From Siphonodentalium dalli (Eukaryota; Mollusca; Scaphopoda; Gadilida; Siphonodentaliidae), in contig CP136069.1 of NCBI GenBank assembly GCA_032622095.1, positions 14,986,450 through 15,050,449 on the forward strand: 64,000 nt of DNA, read 5' to 3'. Both the position numbers and the translations under genes were made by a program. Below are positions 35,160 through 47,389 of the stretch, piece after piece (positions within the stretch are counted from its first letter, which is position 1; each line of letters opens with the position of its first letter). Below the pieces are notes generated by a model. It worked only from the letters and a program-made list of their open reading frames with translations. It was not told the DNA's origin and did not search any database.

Positions 35160-35480
35160 ACCTCTAGATGCGAGCTGTCAAATTTGAAAGACTTTTGGAT
35201 GAAAAACATGGCTGCCGGCAGCCATCTTGGCCTTTACTCTTTGTATGACTAAATCCTTCTGCACACCTTAAGTTACATGACACATTTCTCACCCAATTGT
35301 CACCAAACTTCACATGAATTTTCGGGATGACATCTAGATGGGAACCTCCCATTTGCCCAGAAATTCTTTACAAAAATACGGCCGCCCGCAGCCATCTTGG
35401 ATTTCAAATGTGAATCCATCAGCACACCATGCAACCCACATGTATTGAAGAATTGTTTTGAACTTGTTGGTAAACAAAAA
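35160..35480 (-). repeat. AAGATGGC-type repeats, inverted array
   Basis: Two units in the opposite orientation (cores ATGGCTGCCGGCAGCCATCTTGG at about 35208 and GCCGCCCGCAGCCATCTTGG at about 35382), each preceded by CATCTAGATGGGA or CTCTAGATGCGA. Together with 33905-34560 they make a large imperfect inverted repeat. Confidence 0.7.
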
Positions 35481-36599
35481 GTAGGAATGCTTCTATAATT
35501 ATGATACGGAACATAGATCGGATCATATCAGGAAAACTGAGTAAAATAGTCATTGAAGCAGTTTGAAAGGGGTGCGTCCCTATCCCAGAATCGACAAACC
35601 GATGGGGGAAAATCTGCTATCGGGGCTCAGATCCACCCACCCGCCGGGACCGTGTATACTGAAATTAATTCGCGGCACTCCCCTGCAATTAATACAGTTT
35701 ATAATAATAAGTGATATCATGTGGCTGTTGTATAATCGAGAGACAAATATGGGAGGTGAGGAGGGGAGGAAATAGTAAACTTACCTTGTTTGGTTTCTCT
35801 GAAGATCAGTGAAGAATTGATAAACACGTCCGGATAGTTTGAGAGATGTGTGGTCAATACGCCCATCGATTCGTTAGTGCAGTCTAATGTACGTTCGCCA
35901 CGCTATTGGATCAGTCATCCGATCCACATGACGCATGTACACCCATCGTATTGTTTTCGTAAATTGATATATACCACGAATTATTAGTTACAATATTATA
36001 GGATTTGGTCAGAAATCCGATCCAGCGAAGATAGATAACAGTTTTACGCAGCGGTTTCACGGGACATTGTGACGTGCTGATCGAGCTTATCGTAATGGCT
36101 GACTGTGGTCGACTTGAAGTACCATTGAGATCTATGCCACGAGCTATGAGTATGTGTAACTGTATTATAGCATCAGGAATCCGATCCAGCGAATGGATGT
36201 AGATAGCCGCTCTCCGTACAAACACAGCGTCCGGGAACATTGTGACCTGCACTAACTCTTACTATGTGACTCTAATCTATGATAAGTACCATAACAACTC
36301 CATTACGCATGGTCTCTAATATTCCCATGAGTTGAACAGCATGGCGCCTCCATTATACAATTAACGCACATCCAAAATACTTAAAATAAAAAAGCTATTA
36401 GATTGTTGTCCAATCCATGTTCTCAATATCTCTGTAGCTATATATGTGTCATATGTTTGATTTTTTAAAGTAAATATTGTTTACACCAAAATACATAACG
36501 AAATCGCAACTGGTGTCAACACATATTATGTTGGTATATATATATTTCAAGTCCACTATGCTACTTTCAAACAAATAAGAAAAGCGCGCGATTTCAAAC
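35481..36599. other. Non-coding stretch with a weak local duplication
   Basis: AAATCCGATCCAGCGAAGAT (36013) and GAATCCGATCCAGCGAATGG (36176), each followed about 45 bases later by GGGA(A)CATTGTGAC, indicate a diverged 165-bp tandem pair. No coding signs. Confidence 0.45.
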
Positions 36600-36922
36600 A
36601 AATAAGAAAGGCGCGGTTTGACCGTGAATTGACAATTTTGAAGGTCCAGGTCAGGTCGGGGTCACGATTTGACCCGTCCAAAACACTCCCAGGACAAAAG
36701 CACCCCGAGGTATCAAATTTCGTCGAAATCCAGTCGAAAGGCGCGATTTGACCTTGAATTGACCATTTTGAAGGTCAAGGTCAGGTCGAGTTCACGATTT
36801 GACCCATCCAAAACACTTCCGGGACAACAGTACCCCTATGTATCAAATTTCGTCGAAATCTGTCCGGCATTTTTCCCGGCCATTGCTGACAAACAGACAG
36901 ACGTCCCAAAATATATAGTAGA
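36600..36922 (-). mobile_element. Helitron-like (pearl-like) element, 3'-truncated
   Basis: Read on the minus strand it starts TCTACTATATATTTTGGGAC, then a CTGTCTGTTTGTC tract, and two core units of about 130 bp (GACGAAATTTGATAC...GACCTGACCTTGACC) like those at 28071. It directly abuts the CTAG end of the next element and lacks its own right end. Confidence 0.55.
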
Positions 36923-37492
36923 CTAGCCGATGAGCCCGACGTTGTCCGGGCTATTCAAAAACCAAATTTCAAGTCGATAGCTCTACCCATCCCGACGTTG
37001 TCCGGGCTATTCAATAACCAAATTTCAAGTCGATAGCTCTACCCGTTTCCGAGATCTGGTCTGCGCATGCGCGAAGCTGGCGTCGCACGGGCTCGGCGAT
37101 CCGATAAAATTCGTATCCGGGGCAAAATACTTTCACATAGCAAATTTCAAGTCGATAGCTCCACCCGTTTCCGAGATCTCGTCTGCGCATGCGCGAAGCT
37201 GGCGTCGCACGGGATCGGCGACCCGATAATATTCGTATCCGGGGCAAGATACATTCACGTAGCAAATTTCAAGTCGATAGCTCCACCCGTTTCCGGGATC
37301 TCGTCTGCGCATATGCGAAGCGGGCGCCGCACGGGCTCGCCAATACGACAACGTCGACCGCCTGGTCAAACTACACGCACGTACCAAGTTTCGTCCCGAT
37401 CGGTCGAGAATCGTAGATTTGTATTAATGACAGACAAACATACAGACAAACAAACAAACAGACAGATGTCTTCAAAATATATATGAGATAGA
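36923..37492 (-). mobile_element. Helitron-like (pearl-like) element, complete ends
   Basis: On the minus strand: A|TCTATCTCATATATATTTTG, a CTGTCTGTTTGTTTGT tract, then three to four core units of about 120 bp (CGATCGGG..., GGTCGAGCTATCGACTTGAAATTT-type in reverse), and finally the hairpin GCCCG...CGGGC (36934-36951) eleven bases before the terminal CTAG, followed by T. These are the Helitron-type end features. Not coding. Confidence 0.65.
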
Positions 37493-37689
37493 TCATAGAT
37501 AAATTATCCGTCTAAAACATCGAAACGGTATGAAATAAATGCACGGAAAAATCAAAATAAAATAAAATAGGGTCTTTCGTGTATATATCAAGCAACTTTC
37601 ATTCCGAGCACGTTATTTTATACACTAAAATATAGAGAACAAAACAGTCAATGACTGTTGCGTCGTTCACCTGACTTTGGGAAATGGAG

Positions 37690-40600
37690 ATTATTCAGAC
37701 AATAAGTGTTCGGTGAATCTGCGATTTCTCAAAAATAAACGGTTACAATTACCTGTACTCTCACTGTTGAGTGATTTTCAGTACATTCTGCATTAGGCCA
37801 GAGACAAAATAATTTGGTTCTGGTTTAGTTGGATGCGTTTTCGGGAGCATGTTAGTGCTTTTGTCTTGAGTTCATTAAATTTAACATTTAGAAGACCAAT
37901 CTTGAAGTTATCTTTGTCGATATCATGTTGTAGCACTATCGATCCAGTGTGAGGGTCATTGGTAGTAAATGCAATGGATGTGTCGTCGGCACAGAGGCGA
38001 TCATAATATTTAATATTTGCAACAATGTCAGTTATAAATACAAGAAAGAGAATATGGCCCAACTCCTGTTATGACACCCGCCCCCAATTTGGATTGACCA
38101 GAACGTAGGGCAACACGCTTCTGACGGTTAGACAGATATGATATGAACCATTTTAATAGATCAGGAATTCCCATTTCATGAAGTTTAAATAGTAAACGCT
38201 CGTGCCAGACTTTGTTAAATGCTTTATAATGTCGAAAAAATATTAATCGAATGTCATGCCCCTCGCTAAGTGAATTATTGATATTGTTATAAACACATCA
38301 AAAAAAGAAAGTCCCCCCTAATATAATATGTAATATTTTCGGAGATATTGGGTGGATTTTGATGAAACTTTTCACAAATGCTTACTGGAGCTAGAGACAC
38401 AATCCATGCGAATGACAGCCATGTACATGGTGTTACGACTGACTAAGCATCGATTGAATGGGAGTGGGGTAGATTTTAAAAATGACAAAAAAGATAACAA
38501 TGAGATTTTATTCAATGAATCAATATTGCGTGTAGCCACCGTGTCGCGGGATAACATGCTGGTATCGGGATAGCATGATGTTGATGAGAGGGGCGATTCT
38601 ACGTTTGGAATGTTCCTCCATTTGTCCTGCAACAGACAGTGCATGTCACCGAGCATGGTGTGGTCATTGACACAATGATAAACAGCTTTCTTCAGTTGGA
38701 TCCATAAATGTTCTGGGCTCCTACATTCAGATTCCCATTAACAGGGACGAGGTTAGTCTTATGTGTGGTGCTGATACATACCACTCCTGGACGTCATCCT
38801 ACGCAATGTAGCGTTTGTTAAATAACAATCTTGTCCAGCGGTTGTAACCCTCAGTCTTCCAGTTCTGGGGCGATCTGCGATATTGCCAATCTGCTGGTTT
38901 CACTGTCTTAAATTACCCCATGCGGCGGGCAACATGTTTTATGGAGAAATTCACCTCCAAAAGGCCAATAGCTATGCCTCTGTTTTGGGTTGGTATTCGA
39001 CCTATCACTGGTTGATTTCAACCTTCCCAGCTAAAGGGGTATGGAATAACTGAAGGGAATGAGTATGGACCAGGTACATACTGTTCCCATTCGGCAAAGT
39101 TATGCTCTAAAACATGCAGCGGGACTCACATCATCATTTTCTGACAACAACTACAGGCAGTACACAATGTGTAATCAAGGAAACAATACTGTGATCGATA
39201 TCACTCTACCTGTGTGTTTGCCATTTTTGAAAAGCACCCCTCCTCCAATCAACTCGTGCTCAGTCGTCCATAACACCACTTACATAGCTGTCCTTCGCAC
39301 GAATTGTGTCACTGTCTCCAGTAATCATTTGTGGATAGTTTCACCAAAATCCAACCAACATCTCCGAAATTATTACACATTATATTAGGGGGGACTTTCT
39401 TTTATTGATGTGGTTTATATTTCACCACAGCTGATAAGAAGTTAAGTCAGTGGGTATGAGGCCAGACTGATGTTCGGTTTAAATGTGGCTTGACTGGAGA
39501 TAAGTCATAAAATGTTTGGCGATGCAATTTTCAAATAATATTTGCTCATACAACTCAGAAGTGAAATAGGACAATAATTTTCTGGATTGCTATACGATCG
39601 CCTTTCTTGTGCATCGGTACCACGTTCGCTCGTTTCCATTCCGGGGGAAAGTATGATTCGCGGAGAAAACGGTTGAACATCTGCGAAAGACACTTGCTCA
39701 AGATTTTACAGTTCTTCAATGATCGTGGGCATATACAATCAGGACCAGATGCTTTATCCGGCTATATTGCCTTCACTGCGTTGAAAACTTCTAGTAGGTT
39801 ATTTCTATATAGTTACATGTAGAAAGATCGGGGTCATCATCTAGCTACTGGATCTGGGGTTTACATGACCTATCACTGGATGCGATGCTGCAGAAATAAT
39901 TATTGAGTACCTCATTTTTCCTCATCGGCCGACAAGATGTTGCTTTGCCAATTTAAAGGTGACACATTGTCAGATTTATTGGTGGAAAGACGAATAAAAG
40001 TTATTCACCACAATGTCATACTGTCCGTTGTCATGGGATCATTGTGATGTGTATGCGTTTGGCCGCTCTCACTTCATTTATTACATCTTTGCGAATTTTA
40101 CGATATTTACACCAGACTGCGCGAGTATTTAGTCCCTGTACAATGGTGTGTATTCTTTTTCGTTGCCTAATTAAGTACTTAATCCGGGAGTTCGTCTATT
40201 CAGGTTCGTCTTTCCTACAGTGGGTTGTTTTATGTGGGATATGTTTTTGCATGAGATCAGTCCGTATTTCTGTTAAAGTACTTTTTCGACTGGTATGTAC
40301 TTAAACAATTATGGTCACTCGGAATATTCTATTTGATGGTTAATGGAAGTAAAATCTGGATGTTCGTACATATAGATTGTGCGTATGACAGGCTCATTCG
40401 GGTTTGAAGTAGACTGTGACGCCACCCCTACTGTATCGGTATCACGTCTATCTCTACGCTCGGGATCATGACATCCTAGTATGTATAAGTCGTTTTGTTA
40501 TGTTTTGTTCCAAGCCAGAACTCCGTGAAACATGACACATCGTAATGTATTTCAGTGGAAATAACGTATAATTTCAGGACGATGCTCTGCAAGTTCAAGT

Positions 40601-40840
40601 GGAAAACTGATAGTTCATTATAACGAACCAAAGCCGGGTCGTATATAGACTATATCTGATTTTGTGACGTCACCAATTATTATCTAATATGACGGTGATG
40701 TTTTGAATTTCGCGAGCGCCTTTGTCGCACAGTAGATCGGTGGGCTTAAAGCATTAATGTCGTAATCGGAAAATATTGTTACTGCGATTTTCGACTACTG
40801 GTATTGCAAATGAGAATTATGAATATTGAATTACAATGTA
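37690..40840 (-). pseudogene. LINE relic (endonuclease plus RT), split by a Tc1-like insertion
   Basis: Read on the minus strand, high to low coordinate. Endonuclease-like FTEFWLGTKHNKTTYTY lies near 40500. A linker region with IKYLIRQRKRIHTIVQGLN and WCKYRKIRKDVINEVRAAKR lies near 40230-40060. Then PDKASGPDCI (about 39750), WKR...NPENYCPISLLSCMSK (about 39560). After the insertion: DIRLIFFDIIKAFNKVWHER, FISYLSNRQKRVALRSGQSK, FLVFITDI, and CADDT (the catalytic pair, 38.0 kb), then NVKFNELKTKALTCSRKR. These are the ordered RT blocks of Jockey/CR1/I-type LINEs. Several frameshifts and stops make it dead. Confidence 0.8.
38290..39417 (-). mobile_element. Tc1-like deletion derivative with about 200-bp inverted ends, nested in the LINE
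   Basis: The ends (38290-38490 and 39215-39417) are inverted repeats containing AAAGAAAGTCCCCCCTAATA. TA lies on both outer sides, matching the TA target duplication of Tc1/mariner. Inside, on the minus strand, IADRPRTGRLRVTT (about 38890) is the Tc1 DNA-binding linker and EHLWIQLKKAVYHCV...LQDKWRNIP (about 38610-38700) the C-terminus; the DDE core between them is missing. LINE sequence resumes on both sides (QL..I | YNNI), so this insertion came second. Confidence 0.8.
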
Positions 40841-41689
40841 AGTTCATTCGTTGCGTTAGTTTACCTTTTATTGAGAAAATAAGACACAATAAATAACGAC
40901 ACTATTGTAATTACAGTCTACACATATCGGGCGAGTGAAAAATTATCGACATTCCTGATGTGAAATATAATAAGAATGTCATCACGAATTTACCGTTCTA
41001 CTGGGCATTTAATGTACAACAGTACGGTGTAGTACTGTGCGGAACGAAATAACATATATTTAATGATGAATTAATTGTTGTCATAAGACTACATAGTACA
41101 TACATGCATGTGATAATCCATAAATATACTATTTTATACCATGGAATCGAATGGAAACACATAATTATGAACAAAGCAGAAGATAATTTAGGCGAACTCG
41201 GTCAATGGGGAAAGTTACACGATGACGTTGTTCGTCTATTTTCGTTGAAATGGACAAGGTGAAACCTTTGAATGAAATGAACAGCTATGCAATGGACACG
41301 CTTCTCTGCGTACGTAGTAGAGTAACTCCGCCACAGTGCTCACCCAGCGTCAAGAACAGAAATAAATTTGTTAAATTCATTAAAGATGTTCCCATTCTCC
41401 TCTCGGCTAAGATATAACTATTTTCACTTTGATGTTGGTACTAGTATAGTGTATAACCATGAATAGTCAAGCTGTCGATCAAGAGTACCCGAAAGTACGA
41501 TCTGCCTAATTTATACTCTAAATTACGATTGGGGTCCATTCATTCGACGAACCCAGGAAATATAGCCGTATGTGAATCTTATTTGTAGGGAATACCAGGG
41601 AATCTATCAACTGATGTTGATAAAAAGAAAAAAGAAAAGAAAAAAGCCACAGCTAATCTCGTGTGAGTGGTTTTGCTTTGGTTCGTTAA
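40841..41689. other. Non-coding stretch
   Basis: No recognisable motif; possibly degraded LINE sequence between the endonuclease-like and NPGP segments. Confidence 0.35.
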
Positions 41690-41893
41690 TTACGCTAGCG
41701 TATGATCATATTGTGGTCCAGGGCCGGGGTTCGACAATACATTACCAGATATTATTAGTAATTGTCTGAACCATGTTGGAATTCCAATTACGTTCGTACT
41801 TATGTATGCACATGTCAAGTTAGGTTTTCTATTTTTGTTTAGTAGTATATGATTTACGAACTCGTCGTCCCATTTCATAGCTGACACAATCAA
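41690..41893 (-). pseudogene. Possible N-terminal piece of a LINE polyprotein (NPGP motif)
   Basis: A minus-strand frame includes FRQLLIISGNVLSNPGPGP. Many invertebrate LINE polyproteins have LLLSGDVExNPGP near the start, a 2A-like sequence. Here the D-x-E part is changed, leaving NPGP. It lies upstream, in the same orientation, of the LINE relic at 37690-40840 and may belong to it, but the intervening 0.8 kb was not recognised as endonuclease. Confidence 0.35.
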
Positions 41894-41995
41894 TAATATG
41901 CGTAAGAGTTTGATTCGGTTCGTTCCGTTGGTTGATATGTTTATGAAGTAGAGGACAAGTTTAAATGTATATGTATCACATCCGTATTTACGTTT

Positions 41996-42243
41996 TGCAT
42001 GGAACCCGCATTATTATGGTCCCATCCAGGCATGGAACCCGCATTATTATGGTCCCATTCAGGCATGGAACCCGTATTATTATAGGCCCATTCAGGCATG
42101 GAACCCGCATTATTATGGTCCCATTCAGACATGAAACCAGCATTATTATGGTCCCATTCAGGCATGGAACCCGCATTATTATGGTCCCATTCAGGCATGG
42201 AACCCGCATGATTATGGTCCCATTCAGGCATGGAACCCGAAGT
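41996..42243. repeat. 33-bp minisatellite, about 7-8 copies
   Basis: The unit contains GGCATGGAACCCGCATTATT then ATGGTCCCATTCA. With a period of 33 (eleven codons) several frames are open on both strands (for example repeats of SMPEWDHNNAG), which is a property of the period, not of a gene. Substitutions do not favour third codon positions in any obvious way. Confidence 0.9.
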
Positions 42244-43224
42244 AGTCAAACCTGACCGGCATGTGTTTTGCTGTAGTGATCACATATAAAACGTTCCATT
42301 TCGCTGAGTTTATTATAACTGCCGCCGGTATCATATGGCAATTAAGAAACAGGACCAGACAGACACGCGTACGGACGGACATACATACAAATCGATGTAC
42401 TTTTCAGAATCCTCGTCGAGGAATTTACAAGTTGGTTAGGGACACGAATTCGGTCGTGACACAAACAAAAATAAGCAACTGTGGACATGGCATCATTTCC
42501 CGTAACACGAAATGATGAATCATTTATGAATGTCATTTCGGCCAATTTGGCCGGTTACTTCATGTGAGTTTTTCATCTGACGTGTGTGTCGGAATAATGA
42601 TATGGAGGATTTATGTAAATGTTAGCCCAAACTACATTTCCAAGTAACGATGGTTTTGTTGTTTATTTTGAGGAATAATACCGCGTCAGATGAATTCAGC
42701 CCAAATATGTTAACAGTTGTCGTGTAAAACATTCGGCAGTAAGTTAGCGTTATTTAGTATTTGTGGATGTCCTTTAACATGGGGAAAATAGGCTACTGCG
42801 CTTGAACGAGCATTTAAATTGTCGTTTTTAATGTATAGCAACTTTATAATCAATAACAGAGGCATTCTCTGTCAAATAAGGTCGCTCTATTTACGATACC
42901 AATGGGGAACTTTGTTAATTAAATTACGCGTAAACTTAACCTGCTGCAAATAGAAAAAGGTGTCGGAATCGGCGTACTCGCCCCACGGCTAACTCGCCCC
43001 AACCGGCGCGTACCAACTCGGAATAAAAGGCCAACTCGGAGTAAAAGATGCATACGGGGTGTTATATGGCGTTTGGTCCGTTGTTTCTCAATGAATATTT
43101 TTGAAATTTGGTGTATATGTCCGGGCTGGGACATGGAATACAACAACGTTTGAATTGTTTTTAAATTTACAAATTTGTTGATTTTATTCATTTTGTTTTC
43201 GTTCTGAAACACACTATAAAGTGT
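42244..43224. other. Non-coding stretch
   Basis: Nothing certain. Around 42970-43050 a short repeat (AACTCG[CG]...CCAACTCGG) looks like part of a transposon end. Confidence 0.35.
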
Positions 43225-43535
43225 ATATAATATAATAACGAACACGAGACATACATAATTTATAAACTGTTAACAAAAGATATCAAATTTAATACATGAC
43301 AAAGATGACTCAGTGGAGTTTATAAAGTGAACATAAAAACATTGAGGTAAGAATCTTTTTAAGGAATGCAACTTTATTTAATGATAATAAACACATAAAT
43401 TAAAATAACAAACATGAGACATACATGATTTATAAACTGTTAACAAAAGATATCAAACTCAATACATGACAAAGATGACTAAGTGAAGTTTATAAAGTGA
43501 ACATAAAAATATTAAGGTAAAAATCTTTTTAAGCA
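43225..43535 (+). repeat. Two-copy tandem repeat, about 160-170 bp
   Basis: GAGACATACAT[AG]ATTTATAA then CTGTTAACAAAAGATATCAA, and AAGATGACT[CA]AGTG[GA]AGTT, occur twice in the same order (about 43246 and 43416). Confidence 0.8.
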
Positions 43536-43559
43536 TTACTAAACCGTTTAGCACAGTCC

Positions 43560-44850
43560 ACTTCACTCATCCGATCATCACTAAACTTCATATTTATCTT
43601 TATATTGATCTATCAGATGAGAGCTATCAAATATTTTTTTAATTTTATAGGAAAAAATTGTCGCCAGCGGCCATATTGCATTTACGTTATATGTTATCGC
43701 GTCATGTCGATATCTAGTATTACTTAGAAATTTCACCATTCCAGATTCATAATTGCTCCATTGACTGTAACAGATGGAATTATTCCCCTCTTCGGATAGA
43801 GTGTCACTGAAACTTTATTTTGTCAGGCTGTCTGTATAGTCACTGATTATATATGGCAATAATCTGTAATAAGATGTAGCACTATTTTATTTTATATTTA
43901 CATGCAGTGCTGTTTTTATACAACAATTCTAACCCCCTAGATCATCATGTGATCGACCATACATCGCGCGAGGACCTGGTTGAATTACGGAGGGTTTTAT
44001 GGATAACTTCTGTCCTCAAGCTAGATTATACTTATGCCATTTAATGGCATGTTTCTAACGTGGAGGGTTAGATATGCTTGAGACACCACCACTCTTCAAT
44101 TCACACAAAGTTATCAGCTGTCATATTCGGATATTATAACCCATAGCCATGATATTTGGTTTATTTTGTGTATACTAGTAATATTGTTATTTTCAGTACC
44201 TTTATATACCAGTACTGTGTATAACAATGCATATAAATTAATCCATGTATACATGTATATTGATTCAACGGATTCAGTGGTTTTGTCCATCAGTCTATCA
44301 AATTTGCGGGGGAAACATGGCCACAAGCAGTACACCCTGTTAAATTTCGAATTTGAATCAATTGGCGCACCCTGCAGCCAGCTTTTATTGGAGAACTTTT
44401 TATCATGTGGATAGTTTGGGTCACCGCTAGATGTGAGCCATGTTTTGTTCTCAAGCTGTCCTTGTGAAGACATCACTGCCAGCGGTGATTTTGAATTTTA
44501 CTATTTTTATGGCTAAATAATTTGGTTGATCCTACAGACGACACCCCTTGTCCGATTGTCACCAGATTCCACAATGATCTTTTGAATAACCAGGGTGAGA
44601 GTAATCTAATTTTCCCGAATTTCGTTAAAAAACATTACCACAGGCAGCAATTTGGTATCTTACTGTTTGATCCTCTTTTGCGTGACTGAATTGTTCAGCA
44701 ACTGTACAGTCGTATCCCTCATCTGATAGTCACCACACTTTATATTGATCTTCGGGCTGACAACTAGATGGGAGCTATCGAATGCTTTGAATTTTTTTGG
44801 AAAACATTGTCGCCAGCAGTCATCTTCTAATTTGGTTTTTATATACATGC
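43560..44850 (-). repeat. Diverged AAGATGGC-type tandem repeats, minus orientation
   Basis: Old relatives of the 33.9 and 35.2 kb arrays. Landmarks are TCGCCAGCGGCCATATTG (43660), CACTGCCAGCGGTGATTTTG (44474), CCACAGGCAGCAATTTGG (44637) and TCGCCAGCAGTCATCTTC (44809), each preceded by CTAGATG[GT]GAGC-like sequence. The minus-strand frame at 44114-44476 is within it and is not a gene. Confidence 0.55.
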
Positions 44851-45085
44851 ATAGCCTATCTCTTCATTCGGATAGCCAGTATTACGTAGGTACTTCAACT
44901 TTCCGCTTTCATGTCATCATTTGAAATATAAAAATTTACCTGATACCATGCACCCTTCAAAATTTGTTTCGTCGTATCTATTTTAATGACCCGTATGGTA
45001 ATATTGATACAGATATATTTGTCAAACATTTCTTTGTACAATATACAGGTATTTAGTTTGTAACTAAATCTAGAAATATATAATA

Positions 45086-45742
45086 GTAGCTGGTGGACCC
45101 TACTTCGTCCGGGATGTTCCCCTCTGATTTTCGGAGAATTGCGCGATTTAACCTTGAATTGACCATTTTAAAGGTGAACGTCATGTCGGGTCACGATTTG
45201 ACCCGTCCAAAACACTCCCCGGACAAAAGTCACGACAAAAGTACCCGTCGAAATCCGCCCGGCTTTACCCGATTTGACCTTGAATTGACAATTTTGAATG
45301 TCAAGATCAGGTCAGGGTCATAATTTGACCCACCCGAAACACTCCTGGGACAAAAGTAACAGTAGGTATTATATTTCGTTGAAATACTTCCGTTTTACCA
45401 GATTTGACCTTGAATTGATCTTTTTGAATGTCAAAGTCAGGTCGGGATCAAGATTTGACCCGTCCAAATAGTCCAGAAACATACCTACATCAGCACGTTC
45501 GAGAACATGGTCCCACGTGAAATTGGACCCGTCCATGTTGCTCCCGGGATCAGACTACAGCCAAATTATTAGTCGGATCGGTCAAGGTCCAGAAACATGC
45601 CTATGAGCGAGGTCAAGTTGACACGTTAAATACCAAATCCGAGTCGGATCAGTCGAGCAGTGTTAGAGTCTATAACACATACACACATGCATTCATGCAT
45701 ACACACATATATACAGACAGTTGTTCCAAAATGTATAATCGA
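45086..45742 (-). mobile_element. Helitron-like (pearl-like) element, degraded
   Basis: On the minus strand: A|TCGATTATACATTTTGGAAC, then CTGTCTGTATATATGTGTG, core units with GACC[TC]GACCTTGACC-type and TTCGACGGG pieces, and a right end CCCGGACGAAGTAGGG...GCTAC|T, where the usual CTAG has become CTAC. Same family layout as 28071-28508. Confidence 0.5.
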
Positions 45743-46295
45743 TAGCTACAACAATTCTATGGTATAGATAGTTCACGGCCGACCTGATGCATGCATCTTA
45801 GTTTTCTTGTTATATGATAGTATTATTTTCATGATAATGATATGCGTTATATTATGTGTACTGTGTATAAATGATATTCAATAATGATAGCGTGACTGTA
45901 TGTGGTTTTGGTAAAAAAAAACTCGTGGCGATAATCGTTTACAGGTCAGGAGCGATAACTCTATCCAATTGTTGCAAACTTGGCAAAACATTCGGGCGAG
46001 ATTACTCTATTCTTCTGTTTTTACTGTCATTGGCAGATTTAAATGGCAAATAGTTTTGTGGCATTCTAAATTCTTGCATTGCACGAGATCGGGTACAATT
46101 ACAGTGAAATACGAGGGGCGCGCGGTATGGTGGTATAATCGAAGTACGACGTGCTTGGGTTTCTTTTCGGGTGGTGGGTATAGGAATGGAATATTTTAGT
46201 ATTATGGCTGTATAATAGCATGCATGGATACTCTGTCCACATGTAGCCTCACATGTTAACAGCGTTTCGGTGTAGTTTAGTGCTGTTTAGATAGG

Positions 46296-46475
46296 TAATA
46301 AAACTAGAACCGCATGAGTGTCTGGATTTTGACGAAATTATTGCACGATATTTGTTGGCGGAGCGATACATCGAGTGCGGGACGCAATCCCACACGAGAG
46401 GTATCGCGTTCCGCCAACAAATCGAGTGCGATAATTCGTCAAAATCCAGACACTCATGCGGTTCTAGTTTTATTA
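46296..46475. mobile_element. 180-bp foldback MITE
   Basis: Arms start TAATAAAACTAGAACCGCAT and continue through GAGTGTCTGGATTTTGACGA; the right arm is the reverse complement, ending TTTTATTA at 46475. The arms are about 70-80 bp with few mismatches, leaving a short loop. The minus-strand frame across it (46249-46506) is a by-product. Confidence 0.8.
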
Positions 46476-46864
46476 CATATCTCCGCATCATAGTAAGTTG
46501 ACTCACAATCGTACATCTCCGGTACAGAAAATGTGAATTTAATTGAGTTCTAAAGGCATTTTAGGGTTAACGCCTGTCCGCGAGTGGCCTTGACCCATCT
46601 TTAATGATGCGTTTGAAATTATATTCTGTGCCTCTACAAACATATTCTTGAAATTAAACTACTTGAATGAATCATCTCATCGATTGATCGCTTATTGTTT
46701 CTTTATTGTCGTGATTGAAAAAGTGAAAAATAGTAACGGCGAGAACCAGTCTAACAACACTGAATGAAATAGTTCCGTCGACAGATTGCACTAGAGCGAT
46801 TCTGAGAATTATCACACGCCTGGAAATTCGTGCGATCATGCGAATTACGTTGATAGATATGTAA

Positions 46865-47010
46865 TAAATATTATTTTGAGACGTAGCGTGCGGAAAACCG
46901 GAATTCTAAGTCACTTGGCACTATTGTCTATTATTAAACGAACGTTTAATAGCAAAATTTATAGAATGGGTTTATTGAATGGAATAACGGTATAGGATCA
47001 TGTAATAAAA
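46865..47010. repeat. Dispersed repeat, copy of 6190-6330
   Basis: Shares ATTAAACGAACGTTTAAT, AGAATGG, TTTATTGAATGGAATAA and AGGATC in the same order with the sequence left of the TSP1 block. Confidence 0.6.
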
Positions 47011-47389
47011 TACAATACACACTGGTCGCCCCTTATTTTAGTTCTGCACTCCACCATCTGTTAATAGTTTTACCGTCGTACCAACTGGATCAAATAATAT
47101 ACTCCACAGCCATATTTCTGTTATCTGCAAGCAACTCACTGAGAGGAATTCCAGAAGGACGCTCACCACGATCATGACATTCAATATCGCTCATTTCTTG
47201 AATTTACATATGATCAGCATGATCAATGGCAATTGTGTGTCGTATCTATTTCCGTTTTAGTTAGTAGCCATTTACATGTGACATCGTACATTTATCTGCT
47301 GATCGCTCTACATAACGTCAAAAGATAAAACAAACAAAATCAGCACATGTAGTCGTGTTCCAGATCATATCTGGTTTGTGTTCTAACTA

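Noticed and set aside
41996-42243. CRISPR-like array or 11-residue repeat protein
   Set aside because: There are no unique spacers between repeats; it is a contiguous 33-bp minisatellite, so neither reading is supported.
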